Positions 25,448-35,126 of a DNA stretch of 64,000 bases are shown piece by piece. The stretch is from assembly GCA_024138015.1 (NCBI GenBank), contig JAMXBB010000010.1, positions 47,606,024 to 47,670,023 on the forward strand, in the 5' to 3' direction. The notes under the pieces were generated by a model. That model was given only the letters and a program-made list of their open reading frames with translations. It was not told the origin of the DNA and made no database searches. The position numbers and the translations under genes were made by a program. Positions within the stretch are counted from its first letter, which is position 1. Every line of letters begins with the position of its first letter. The stretch is from Lumnitzera littorea. Taxonomy: Eukaryota; Streptophyta; Magnoliopsida; Myrtales; Combretaceae.

Positions 25448-25593
25448 AACTATCAATTCAAATAACTAAAAATTAGGTAAGTATATGTGTAATTTATTTG
25501 TACATATGTATATTATATAGTATGTGCATGTTTATGCTAAGTATTTTGTTATATATTACATGTACATATATGTATGCATAAGTAGATAAAAAA

Positions 25594-25594
25594 A

Positions 25595-25636
<42 letters not shown>

Positions 25637-25637
25637 A
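25594..25637. repeat. (AT)n(GT)n compound microsatellite
   Basis: About 22 bp of AT followed by about 22 bp of GT, in the intron-like part of LTR A. A second such tract lies at 25,936-25,974. Antisense open frames through here encode only Tyr/Ile/His repeats and are ignored. Confidence 0.9.
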
Positions 25638-25935
25638 TCTCTTCCATTTTTGTATAAATATATGTATGTGGACATGTATATATACATTATTATATAGAAT
25701 ATACAGTATATGTATGTATAAATAAGAATACATATGGTATGTATTTTGTATTTTTACTATTTTGGGTATTGATATATATGTTTGTACATGTGAACCTATA
25801 TGAGTATATATGTACATAATATTTATTTAATTATATGATATATATAAGTGTAAGTATACGTATATCATATATATATACATGTGTTTCGTACTTTTATATT
25901 TATGTACACATGTAAGCTATTTTTTTGTATATATG

Positions 25936-25936
25936 C

Positions 25937-25974
<38 letters not shown>
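25936..25974. repeat. (AT)n(GT)n compound microsatellite, second
   Basis: The same AT-then-GT order as the tract at 25,594, about 340 bp downstream. Perhaps one arose from the other by local duplication, since both are preceded by ATATATGCAT or TATGTATGCAT words. Confidence 0.85.
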
Positions 25975-27061
25975 ACAATTACAATAGTAAGTATATGTAT
26001 AGCATATGGTATATAAAGTTTACTGTACATTAAGTAGTATATACGATACAATAATATTTGCTAAATAAAATAAATTCATAAATATGTAAGAAGTAGGTAT
26101 ATATATATTACTGTAAATTAGGAATTACTAATTAAGTAAATTAGAAAAAATTAATCAAATATAGTAATAAGTATATATATGAGTGTTTATCGTAAAATAC
26201 AAATAAATAATAATAAAATAATAAATAATAAAAATAAAAGTAATAATGATAATAATAATAATTTTAATAAGTCTAAGATCTCAAAAATAGATAAAAATAA
26301 GTAATTAAGGTAAAATAAGCTTAAAATAATAAAATTATCAATTATATAATTTAAATAATTATTAAATCAGAAATATATTAAGAAAAAGATAAAATTAATA
26401 TTTTATAATTTTTTAAAATTAAAATAATAAATTTTGTGATATTTTTATATCATGGTTCAAATTGCGAGTCATAACGTTCAAAACAGACTTCACTACGAGA
26501 AAATACGCTTGAAAACGATCAAAATGGACTATAAGTTTATAACGATCCGAGCTAAAACGAAAAGGTTATACGTGATTTGATAAAAAGCTTGAATCGATGA
26601 TTTCACGTAAATTAATAACCGATTTAAGTAAACAGTACGATTGAGCATGCTAGTTTAGTTATTTAATTCCCAAACTTACTACTTTCCATATTCCCCTAAT
26701 GTTAGGTGATCCTAAGATCAAGACTGACTTACCTTTGAACTATTATAATCCCTGACATCATTTATGACCAATTGAGTACTCCTGATGACTCTATACTTGT
26801 TTTGTGTTTGTAGTTAGTGCACATGAATTAAATAATAATAACTTAATGCATGGGGGTTCGGGTTGTGTATGCGACTGATATTGATTGATTATTGCGCAAA
26901 ATACTTTTAAATGTGATAGTTGAAGATTTGGTTATATAATTGATTGTTGCATAATTTGAATGATTTGTTAATAATATTTGACCACCTCATAAATTAACTT
27001 AATCATATTCATCTCAACTAAAATTAAACGGATCATGCATAGAGTACGAACATTACATATA

Positions 27062-27290
27062 ATGTTCCAGCTGTCACCTTACGTGGTTGGTAATGAAGGG
27101 CCTTAGAGGGATTCCCATATGATTTGATTAGTACATTGCAGGAGCATTGGTACAACAAGACCTTACCCTTGGCTCGGGGGTTCTATTGGCGTCGGAGACG
27201 CTAACTGGGGGTTGCGTGTAGAGACCATTGCTGTAGGGTGTGAGCGTAGACTGTGGGGGCCACCTCATCGCTAGATTTGGATATTTGTAT
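27062..27290 (+). other. GC-richer conserved block of the long-LTR family (copy A)
   Basis: A strikingly GC-richer block in very AT-rich DNA, with TGGTAATGAAGGGC, CTTGGCTCGGGGG, AGACGCTAACTGGGGG and TGTGGGGGCCACC words. Counterparts lie in B (49,565-49,815), E (59,225-59,440), and in reverse in C1 (38,700-39,060) and H (50,640-50,960). It is followed by a GGCGTTAAATC..AGTCAACT word in A, B and E. Function unknown. Confidence 0.6.
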
Positions 27291-28140
27291 ACTATTGACG
27301 GTTGGAAATAAAAACCTGTTTTGTGAAACAGAGAATATATATATATATATTTATTTATTTATATATGGTTAAAAACCCATGTGCTAGAGCTTGGTTATGA
27401 TTGGTGCTAAAGTATCTCCAAACCTTATTTCAGAGGGCGTTAAATCCGATGTTGTATGTAGTACCAGTCAACTGCATATATACTGTTTAGCATACTTCTT
27501 ATTCATGCATTCATATGTTTGGTAATAAATTATTTGATAACTTGTTTGTTGGTCTAGTACAACGGATAACTCATTAAGCTCTTGTAGCTTACTCCCCAAT
27601 TGTTTTCTCTTGCAGGTTGTTAGATGATCTGGCATGGGTTAAGAACTGAGAGTTGAATGCCAATATTGAGATGCATATAAGTTAGAATCTGAGAGCAGAC
27701 TGTATGGTTCATTTGAATTATTATATATATAATTATTAATACTACATTTAAATTTTGTGACTTTAGTAAGTTTGAGTTTTAGAACTTTACTTATGTAATC
27801 TTATTGTTTAGTAGGGGATACCGATTCTCTGTAGTTCTGATGGACTGTAGCTTATTGGATATCTATAGTCACATATTTATGGTTGTAAGTGAATTAAATT
27901 AAGAATAAAAAAAATAAATAAATCTTTAGTGAATAATTGTTTAGAATCTTGCAATCTCTGACTTGCAAGATGATTTTCAAATCATAGGTATATACATTAT
28001 ATGAAAATTTTAGGTAATCCTACTAGGTCCCTTTTATGGTCATGACACTTCCTAAGTCATATTTTCTAAAATTCCATGTTTATTAGGAATGTGTTACTAT
28101 CCCAAGGACTTAATAGTTGGTCGAAGACTGGGGTCTCACA

Positions 28141-28401
28141 ATGGATGTGGAAATTAAAAATATACCCTCCCATTTTAATATTATAGATATATGGTCAATT
28201 TTATTAAATGAGATTGTTATAGTAAATTTGACTTTTTGAATTTCTTTCCAATTGCATTTTAGTTAAACTATTCTCTCTTTCTTTTTTTTTTTCCTCTAAA
28301 AAATGTATATATTATAGATTGAGTCAAGAATCTCTAGAACTTGAAAAAAGAAAGGAAAACACAAAATTTGTAATATGTCCTAATGTTGATCACTAACTTC
28401 A
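28141..28401. repeat. Duplicated substrate, unit 2, second part
   Basis: Homologous to 19,525-19,783: CCTCCCATTTTAATATTATAG, TTGTTATAGTAAATTTGACT, CTAGAACTTGAA and ATATGTCCTAATGTTGATCA. It breaks at AACTTCA, where unit 1 continues ATTCCTCAATG. That continuation is found at 46,578, so the intervening 18.2 kb is an insertion (the LINE). Confidence 0.8.
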
Positions 28402-28429
28402 TTAATAGGGACATGGATCCTCTTTCTCT

Positions 28430-28451
28430 AGAGAGAGAATATTCTCTCTCT
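28430..28451. repeat. 22-bp perfect palindrome in the LINE 5' region
   Basis: AGAGAGAGAATATTCTCTCT plus one base on each side is its own reverse complement, centred on AATATT at 28,440/28,441. Ten bp downstream the motif recurs imperfectly (AGAGAGACTATTCTCTCT, 28,463-28,480). Confidence 0.9.
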
Positions 28452-28903
28452 TTAGCCTTTTAGAGAGAGACTATTCTCTCTATAGGAGTGTTGTTACACC
28501 AATGGGGTGTTTGGTTTTTTATTTTTAATTATTTATTTTTTCTACTCATTCTCTATGCTCTTTTTCATGCATTTTGTATGATGTGCATCATTCAATTGAT
28601 TCCATACACTTTCCTTTTTGTTTATAGCTCCCTTATTGCATCATCAGTCCTTTTAAAGTATTGTCTACTTCACATTACACATAATTTCAAAGAAAAAAGA
28701 AGAATAGAAAATAACGAAAATCACTTCAAAAATACTGTTTTGTCTAATTCTATGTTAGATTCTACTCCTTATCACTGATATCTCTTTACTTTGTTGATAC
28801 TTAGGTATTTACTTTCCATTCTATGTTGTTTCTCTTTGTCATATATCTTGTGTTTTCTTCTATCTAACATCTATATTTATCTAACATCTATATTTCTAGA
28901 TCT

Positions 28904-29760
28904 ATGGCACCTTCATCCACAATTGTCAAACCCCTTAGTTTAGAGCTTAATGAAGTTTTTCTTGAACATCTTGATGGACTAGAGAGCTTTAGTACCTACA
29001 ATCTAAAGGAAGTGTTAGCGATAGTTAAGATTATTGCTAATAAGATGCTAAATTGTAGTAAACCTATTAATATCATGAACAACATGTAGAAGAGCTACGG
29101 AGGAGTGGTTGCATCTCATATCAATGGGAACATGTTCCTATTAAGATTCATGAGCAGAGAACATCTTATAAGAGTCATGGATGAAACCCTTTAGCTATTA
29201 AAAGTCATTATGTGGTGATTAAGAATTTGAAGATGGAGTGGAAGCTATAGTAGGTTCCCCTTAATTTTATTTATAATTGGGTCCAGATTCATGGATTAGT
29301 TCTTGAACATATGACTAATAAGAGTGCTAAGGTAATTAGATTTAAGGTAGGGGAGGTAATTGATGTTGAGATACAAATTCCGTGTAAGGGGGAGAGAAGA
29401 GCTTTCTTGAGGGTGAGAGTCAAATTACATATTGAAACTCCCTTGAAATCTTTTGTATGGGTCGATAGGGGTGGTAATGGTAGACGTAAGGTGTTCTTAA
29501 AGTATGAAAGACTTAATGGTTGGTGTTTTAGTTGTAGGAGATTGGGGCATAGGAGCAAAACATGCAAGTTTGAGAGGGGTAGTGATGATGGCTTGGGTTA
29601 GGGGAGGTAATGTGGTTAAAAAATGGCCTTTTGATTCTAATGAAGGGGATAAAGAGGATGATAATGTTGAAAATAGAGATCCTAATATCAAATCCCTTCA
29701 ACTAATGTCTAAGTCCCACTCCAATGTTCTCAACCTATTATCCAGCTTTAATACTTCATA
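28904..29760 (+). pseudogene. LINE ORF1 (nucleic-acid-binding protein), broken
   Basis: ORF1 of plant L1 elements binds the element RNA and assembles the particle. The start ATG at 28,904 opens a 61-codon frame (MAPSSTIVKPLSLELNEVF...) that stops at 29,087. After frameshifts the conserved core continues: NGNMFLLRF-like sequence at about 29,122, a VQIHGL-like motif at about 29,283, then an open frame at 29,311-29,601 with the WVDRGG..VFLKYERL stretch and the zinc knuckle CFSCRRLGHRSKTC (29,524-29,565; CX2CX4HX4C with all four ligands present). The region corresponds to the DUF4283 plus zf-CCHC_4 arrangement. At least two frameshifts and several stops make it non-functional. The C-terminal spacer is cut by the LTR element at 30,088. 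Confidence 0.85.
29524..29565 (+). other. CCHC zinc knuckle of LINE ORF1
   Basis: C-x2-C-x4-H-x4-C with Cys72, Cys75, His80 and Cys85 of the 29,311 frame. Preceded by YERLNGW, the usual YERLP.FC context of plant L1 ORF1. Confidence 0.9.
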
Positions 29761-30087
29761 AAGAACCAATACGTACCCTATTAGAACCAATACACAGTAC
29801 ACTAACATATTAAATACCCAAGACTATCATTTTCCATCTAACCCTAAACCTTCAAACACTTTGAATCTTATCTCTAATCCTCAGGCTACTTAAACTAACC
29901 CAAACACTATACCAAATAGTAATACCAATATATTAAACCGAACATAATATACCACTCAAGAAAACCCAATACCTTCTCAAAACAAGACCATTACTCTTCC
30001 TTCTTCTTTTAACTAGATTAAACTTAGTCTTCCCCTACGAAAGGTACTAACGTTGCTGATTTTGACTTGATTTATAACATTTCTAAG

Positions 30088-30268
30088 TGTGAGACCCCGT
30101 GGTTAAGTATCCTATGTCGATTGTGGGAGGTTATGGTATTAGTTTATAAGGCTATGGTTGTGAATACCTTATCAATACAAGCTTAAAACTTTTGAGCTAA
30201 GTGGTTAAAATAGGTATATTAGTATTTGTTGACTTGGTTATTTTCTACTTTTGGCTTATGGTGTTACA
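30088..30268 (+). repeat. 5' LTR of the small element
   Basis: TGTGAGACCCCGTGG...GGTGTTACA. Shared with the 3' LTR: GGGAGGTTATG, CTATGGTTGT, AAGCTTAAAACTTTT. Confidence 0.93.
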
Positions 30269-30270
30269 AC

Positions 30271-30282
30271 TAGTATCAGAGT
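30271..30282 (+). promoter_or_regulatory. Primer binding site (initiator tRNA-Met type)
   Basis: TAGTATCAGAGT, two bases after the LTR, matches the TGGTATCAGAGC complement of plant initiator tRNA-Met at 10 of 12 positions. Confidence 0.85.
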
Positions 30283-30372
30283 AGAACCTTTGCTAGTAGG
30301 TAAATGATTTAGGTTTGGCTCCAGTTTAGAGAAGAGGTTCGAGGAATGTGGGGAGTATCATTAGGGTGTGAC

Positions 30373-31642
30373 TGATGAGTTCCTAATTACACATATTTTA
30401 CATAGTGATTTTTGAAGGTTTTCCTTGAAATTTGAGTTCATTTTTTTATAATAATACTTAATTGAGTAAAATTTTTTTTTTTAGGTTTTGAATCAATATA
30501 TGTAAGAAAACGAGAAGATAGAAACAAATTTCACTCAAATCAGAGTTAAAATGAGCAAGTTATGAAGCTTTAAAGATTGACATAACTGAATGACATGACT
30601 GTGTCGTTTTCAGGCGAATTTAGAGCTTATTTTCAATTGTCACAGCTTAGTACATAACCAAAAGACACAATCATGTCCCAGGTTGTGTCTTTTCCAATCA
30701 ACTTATTTTATTTTATTTTATCTCTTCCTATATAAAGCTTCATTAGGGTTTGTTTAAGGAGAGAACTTGTTTGATACAAATTTTAGAGAGCTTTTCATGA
30801 GAAGAACACTCAAGGAACGAGAGGATCATCAAGAATTCAAGATTCAATCTTATTTAGACTTTATGATTTTCTTTTCTACAATTTTCCACTTTTCGTTTTT
30901 AGTTTATTATTTTGCAATGTATAATGAGTAGATATTTGCTATCTAGGTCTTATGAAACCTAAATCTATTCATGTGATATTATTGTTTGATTAATTCTTTA
31001 GTCTTTTCTTGGTTCAACTATGTTTGCTCCATGATTTAGGTTATTATTTTTATGGATAGTAATTTAGAGTTTGATATCTTATAAGAGAATCGAGAGATTT
31101 CTTATAAGATTAGATGTAAGTATAATTAATGAAGGTTGTTGCAAGATTAGACATAATTTGCAAGATTCTTCTAGAATTTTAAATTAAAACTTAGAGAATT
31201 CGTTGTTCAATAATGTAATCTTACATCATATTATTAAGAAGAGATTCTAATAGGTGATTTTAGGGTTAGGGTTAGTTAGCTTGAGAAAGTGATTAACTTT
31301 GATAGAAAATTCTCTCGATAAAAAAAGATTAAAGAATAAATTAGATTATCTTTAGGAAAATCGCATGTTAGATCTAGAGGAAGCCAAGATCTAGATACAT
31401 TTTTTTTAATCTCGAATTAATTTATTCTTTTATTGCTTTCTTGCTAAGTTCCTTAATAATTCTTGATTAGTTGTTGATTTAGTGATTATTGCAATTAGAT
31501 TTGATATTTTAAATTCTCAAACTCGAATTCGTATGTTAAATAATAAAAATCTAGTGAGTATTAGTAAACGTATTAGTCCCTATGGAATCGATATTTGGAC
31601 TTATATCTGCTAGATTATAAATTGATAAGTGTACTTACCTCA
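30373..31642 (+). mobile_element. Long-LTR fragment inside the small element
   Basis: TGATGAGTTCCTAATTAC opens a 1.27-kb stretch. It holds a paired motif AAAGACACAATCATG / GGTTGTGTCTTTT, a TATA-like CTATATAAAGCTTC at about 30,730, and near its end GTCCCTATGGAATCGATA..GGACTTATATCTG..GTACTTACCTCA. The last words match the 3' end of many plant Ty3 (Tat/Athila-type) LTRs, GTCCCTGTGGATTCGA and GTACACTTGC. It may be a nested solo LTR or an acquired interior; I found no convincing 5-bp flank repeat. Borders are estimates. Confidence 0.5.
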
Positions 31643-31755
31643 TATTAGTGCTTCCAAGATGACTCATAGGTAGTAGGTGGCCCAAATTGTACACTCAAAA
31701 AGGAAGAAGATCTAGAACCAATTGTAAAGTTTTGCGACGAGGATGTTGTGTGTTT

Positions 31756-31767
31756 AAGAGGGGGAGA
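31756..31767 (+). promoter_or_regulatory. Polypurine tract of the small element
   Basis: AAGAGGGGGAGA lies directly before the 3' LTR, preceded by CGACGAGGATGTTGTG..TTTAA, the usual context at the end of plant Ty3 elements. It primes plus-strand synthesis. Confidence 0.88.
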
Positions 31768-31768
31768 T

Positions 31769-31949
31769 TGTGAGACCTCATGATTAAGTGTCCTACATGG
31801 ATTATGGGAGGTTATGATATTAGTTTATAAAGCTATGGTTGTAAATACCTTGTCAATGCAAGCTTAAAACTTTTAGATTAAGTAGTTGAAATGGGCCCAT
31901 TAGTGTTTTTTGGCTTAGCTATTCATTATTTTTGGCCTGAGGCATTACA
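31769..31949 (+). repeat. 3' LTR of the small element
   Basis: TGTGAGACCTCATGA...GAGGCATTACA, the same length (181 bp) as the 5' LTR, followed by the target duplication CTAAG. Confidence 0.93.
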
Positions 31950-31954
31950 CTAAG

Positions 31955-32676
31955 TCAACCCATCGGACCCCTAACCCGAATACGAGCACGAGGGCATGAA
32001 GATCTTGCTAAGCACATCCTTTCTTACTAACCAACACATGAAGAGTCCTAGCTCATATTTACTATTGACCACCCACAACTTCTAAACCGATCTCTACTCT
32101 ACTTGTTAGTGATCACAGAATGTCGAATTGAAGGTTGCTCTGTTGATAACTCAGCTAACATACCTGTCAACTCGACCATCTTAGTTTAGAGCTGTTGAGA
32201 CCATATCTGAGTTGATCTCAGTTTAGAAATATTCGCATAACAACTAGGCACCCACTAGGTCTAGCTGTACTCTTTTGTTGGTTTCTTTCGAGACTCCTCC
32301 AATAGCTACCAACTACATATCCCAGTACCCCACGTGCTAGAATCTACTACTGAAGCTTCTATTACTAAATTTTCTTTTATACCCCTTTTCTATTATTTGT
32401 ACATTACTTATTTAAGATAGTACCCTTTTTTGTCTTTTCATAATTTTAGCATGTTGTCCTAGTGTTTTTAGGTATAGATAATCTTATTACATGTAGTCAC
32501 AAGAATCACCATCAATTGAATATACTAAGTTCTTGCTGTGAGCTATTAGCTTGTTCTCCCTTTCACCCTTATCCTATCCCTTGAAGAAGGTTAGGTAGTG
32601 AGTGACTCCATTGAGCTATTCATCTTTCATATTGACTAGCTTGTAAGTCTATGGAAATCCCTTGGTATATCATATC
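31955..32676 (+). other. LINE spacer between ORF1 and ORF2
   Basis: Residual LINE sequence between the small LTR element and LTR J. No recognisable domain; stop codons in every frame. Its assignment to the LINE follows from the flanking target duplications. Confidence 0.5.
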
Positions 32677-33000
32677 TGTCACGCCCCGAAGCGGCAGAGT
32701 CGTAACAGCCCCGCCGTGTAAACCACCCTAAGATAGAAGTTGGCCTTACAACCGCTATCTTAGACCTGATCTACACAAGGCGTCCACGACTAACTCGCTT
32801 TGAAGTAGACAATTTGTAATTTAAACAAATCATTTACCTAAGAAAGTGAGGAAATATATATATAATCACTATAATTCAGTTATTACATTAATTAGAAATG
32901 AAAAGTAAAACATGTGTTGATTCTTCAATGTTTTTCCTCACTCCCCAGGATCCAGCAGTTGCTAGCTTCAGAGTAGTTGTTACCGCTTCTTAGCCAGCAC

Positions 33001-33643
33001 CTGCACGACGTCTATAGGGATGTGAGCAACCACAGCTCAGTAAGTAGGGACGGAGGACTTAAAACCATACCATACACACAACAAGGTTTTCAATCATTTA
33101 TTAGTTGCAATGCATGTGCAAGCAAATGCCATCGCACGACGTTGTCCGGCCCGTCGTGAGATTAGAGAAATTGCGCCCGCTCTAATCCGGGTTGAGGAGT
33201 TACCGTTAATGCAACAGCTCACGACCAAACCCAGGCTTGTGTAATGGAGACCTTGCTCCTCCCGCGACTACCTTCGAACCACTGTCTTCATCCCCGCCGC
33301 GACCTCCTCTCCTGTCACTTAGTTCGACTGAGGATGAAGAAGGGACCATTTTGCAATCATGCGCTATCCCTTCCGAAGGGGTCGGTATTTGGCCGGAGAG
33401 TCCTAAATCCCCTAACGGGTTGCCATGCATGTTCGATTATGATTACTGGTCGTATATTTGATTAAGTCCAATTTAGGGTGACCAATCAATACATACAATT
33501 CATACAGTATGCACCAGAGCAACAAACAAAATCATGGCATCACCCATAATCAAGCACATGCATACATTCAACTATCTAACAAGCACAACCAAGCATAATC
33601 TTAAGCCTCCAAAAAATACAGCAACGTATTAATCCCAACTTAC
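33001..33643 (-). other. Second intron-like interval of LTR J
   Basis: Minus strand: GAG|GTAAGTTGGG at the 5' end (33,643) and GTCGTGCAG|GTGC at the 3' end (33,001). The interval holds the GC-richer block (33.13-33.45 kb) seen in the other copies. Good consensus at both ends; splicing inferred. Confidence 0.45.
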
Positions 33644-33709
33644 CTCGACTCCTCGCTCGCTCACTCGAGGTCCGATTTGCTCAGGCCATCGCCGGTTATC
33701 CCTATAACA
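33644..33709 (-). other. Middle exon candidate of LTR J
   Basis: About 66 nt on the minus strand, between TTATAG|GGATAACCGG and GTCGAG|GTAAG. K has a comparable short block ending at a donor. No coding meaning is claimed. Confidence 0.4.
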
Positions 33710-34871
33710 CGAACGTGGTTTCAGCTTTTCATATAATTGTTATAGGTTCGTTTTATCCTATAATGCTTCTTGTTAGGTTTTGTTTAAGGTTTAATATGCC
33801 CAATTATCTAGGTATTAAGTCTTTTACAATTATTCTAGGGTTGGGGTTAGGTTCAGGTTCGGTTTTCGCATCGATTTCTAAACCAGGTTTTTAGTTCGAT
33901 TTTTAAGTAGCGTTTTATATTCCAACCCTAGAAATTAGTTTCAACCCATAATGTGAAATTAATCACATTATTTCCCGATAACCCAAATACCATCATTACC
34001 CTTTGTCAGTGTTTATTTTACTCGATACACTTAAATCCATATCAGTGTACCGAATTCACTCCTAATGTGACAAATTTTTACATTTTTCATATAATTCCAT
34101 AAATTCAAGTTTCCTATCAGATTTATTGTGCATTTTTATTATTCTCAAAATATCAATTTTTATTATAATATTTTCTATTTATTATATTTTCAATAATTAC
34201 ACATTATGCATTATTGCATATTATGCACATAATGCATTTCTAATATTTCTATTACCCTAATTACCATCTCTAAACACCAATTATTATTTCAAAATATCTA
34301 AATTCATCCTAGATCAGGTTTTACACCTAATTATTCTAATTTACAAAATTAACTCATAATTTACTATGTTTTTCTATTACTAATTTACTACATAATTAAC
34401 CTAATAATTACATCTAACACCCTAAATGCTATAAGTATCATACTCCATCAGATCTTAACATCCTAAAACATGTAATTATTCACTAAATCAGAAATTAATC
34501 ATTTAATTACATAATTAACCCTAAATTACCCATTTTATGCCTCTTTTTAGAGCCTAAAAATTATCTAAAAATTTCGAAAATAAATTTTTGAAAAAGGGCT
34601 TCATAGCACTGTTCTATGTCACATGAGTATCCTACAGAAAAATTTTGAGCCCCAAACTACATCCCTAAGCCTATTTAATTTCCGGTTTAATCATGCTCGA
34701 TTTTGCACAATTTCTTACGGACCATATACTACGGAACATAATTTCATCAAAATAATATTTTTCCTACAAACTACATACAAAAATATCTCAGAATAACAAA
34801 ATTCATAATTTTCTAATTATAATTACTATTTTTACAAATTTTCACAAAATCGGGCTGGAAATCGGACTCAC
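33710..34871 (-). other. First intron-like interval of LTR J
   Basis: It begins AAATCG|GTGAGTCCG at 34,871 and ends GTTCGTGTTATAG at 33,710 on the minus strand. AT-rich inside, in contrast to the GC-rich leader before it, as plant introns are. Confidence 0.4.
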
Positions 34872-35118
34872 CGATTTGGGTGGCTCCGGCCACCGCGGGC
34901 CGCCGTGGCCTTGTCGGCCGGCCTGGGCGCTGCCACCACCGTGTGGTGGTGGTGGCCGTCCGCTTCCAGTTGCTCGTCTGGTGGGGGTTCCCTTTAGAAG
35001 CCCTAATTGCACAGATTTTTCTAATTTTTTTCCAAACCGAATTTTTCTCTCAATTTTCGACTCTCCCTAATTTTCTTTGATTCCCAACTGTCCAAATGAG
35101 TTCCTGGATTTTTCCTGC

Positions 35119-35126
35119 TATTTATA
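35119..35126 (-). promoter_or_regulatory. TATA box of LTR J
   Basis: Minus-strand TATAAATA in the context GCCCTATAAATAGCAGG, an exact plant TATA consensus at the expected U3/R border, about 240 bp upstream of the donor site. Confidence 0.6.

Larger units (their letters stand above)
25477..27615 (+). other. Intron-like interval of LTR A
   Basis: Bounded by AATTAG|GTAAGTATATG on the left and TTTTCTCTTGCAG|GTTGTT on the right, 2.14 kb. Both ends match plant splice consensus well, and the left site is stronger than random AT-rich sequence usually offers. The acceptor follows the family word CTCATTAAGCTCTTGTAGCT. The predicted splicing has not been observed. Confidence 0.45.
24551..28047 (+). mobile_element. 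LTR 'A': long LTR nested in F
   Basis: It starts TGTAAACCTCAGAAATTTAG and ends TTTATGGTCATGACA. The remaining 93 bp up to 28,140 are the displaced 5' end of F. The flanks (CTTTT and CTTCC) are only partly alike. Layout: U3 with an AACCCTAAT word, a purine-rich leader (25.3-25.45 kb), a 5' splice-like site at 25,476/25,477, an AT-rich stretch with microsatellites, a GC-richer conserved block at 27.06-27.29 kb, an acceptor-like site at 27,615, and a tail with TTGCAATCTCTGACTTGCAA. It aligns with E along its whole length and with C1 in reverse. Confidence 0.8.
21236..28140 (-). mobile_element. LTR 'F': solo LTR, split by LTR A
   Basis: The minus-strand start TGTGAGACCCCAGTC lies at 28,140 and the end GAAGGCAGGACA at 21,236. 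It has the same start as G and aligns with G through 21.7-24.5 kb. Net of A about 3.4 kb is F. The flanks (ATAA before, ATGGA after) are imperfect, but the substrate clearly continues from GGGTAT at 21,233 to ATGGATG at 28,141. It carries a TATA box at 23,931-23,940 and an acceptor-like site at 21,708. No polymerase or gag trace was found. Confidence 0.75.
30088..31949 (+). mobile_element. Small non-autonomous LTR retrotransposon with intact ends
   Basis: A complete 1,862-bp element. Two 181-bp LTRs (30,088-30,268 and 31,769-31,949) both begin TGTGAGACC and end TTACA. A primer site follows the left LTR, a polypurine tract precedes the right one, and the flanks CTAAG (30,083-30,087; 31,950-31,954) are a perfect 5-bp duplication. 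The LTRs differ at about 35 of 181 positions by hand count, so it is old. The interior codes for nothing and appears to be filled mostly by a foreign LTR. Size lies between TRIM and LARD classes. The proteins must have come from an autonomous partner. Confidence 0.93.

Noticed and set aside
25494..25817. 107-codon antisense open frame rich in Tyr, Ile and His
   Set aside because: It is the translation of AT/GT microsatellite DNA in LTR A; composition alone explains it.
21236..28140. Interpretation of F and A as one giant inverted-repeat (foldback) transposon
   Set aside because: F and A are in opposite orientation and homologous, but 93 bp of F's start lie beyond A's end, and each has its own termini; nesting explains the layout better.
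28488..28778. 96-codon hydrophobic open frame
   Set aside because: LINE 5' untranslated region rich in T; the apparent membrane-like peptide follows from base composition.
31262..31276. Telomere-like TAGGGTTAGGGTTAG
   Set aside because: Only two units; far too short for interstitial telomere sequence.
33206..33465. Three overlapping 73-74-codon frames on both strands
   Set aside because: They fall in the GC-richer block of solo LTR J, where stops are rare by composition; mutually incompatible and without homology.
34876..35080. Two overlapping Pro/Gly/Arg-rich frames
   Set aside because: Opposite strand of the GC-rich LTR J leader between TATA box and splice donor.
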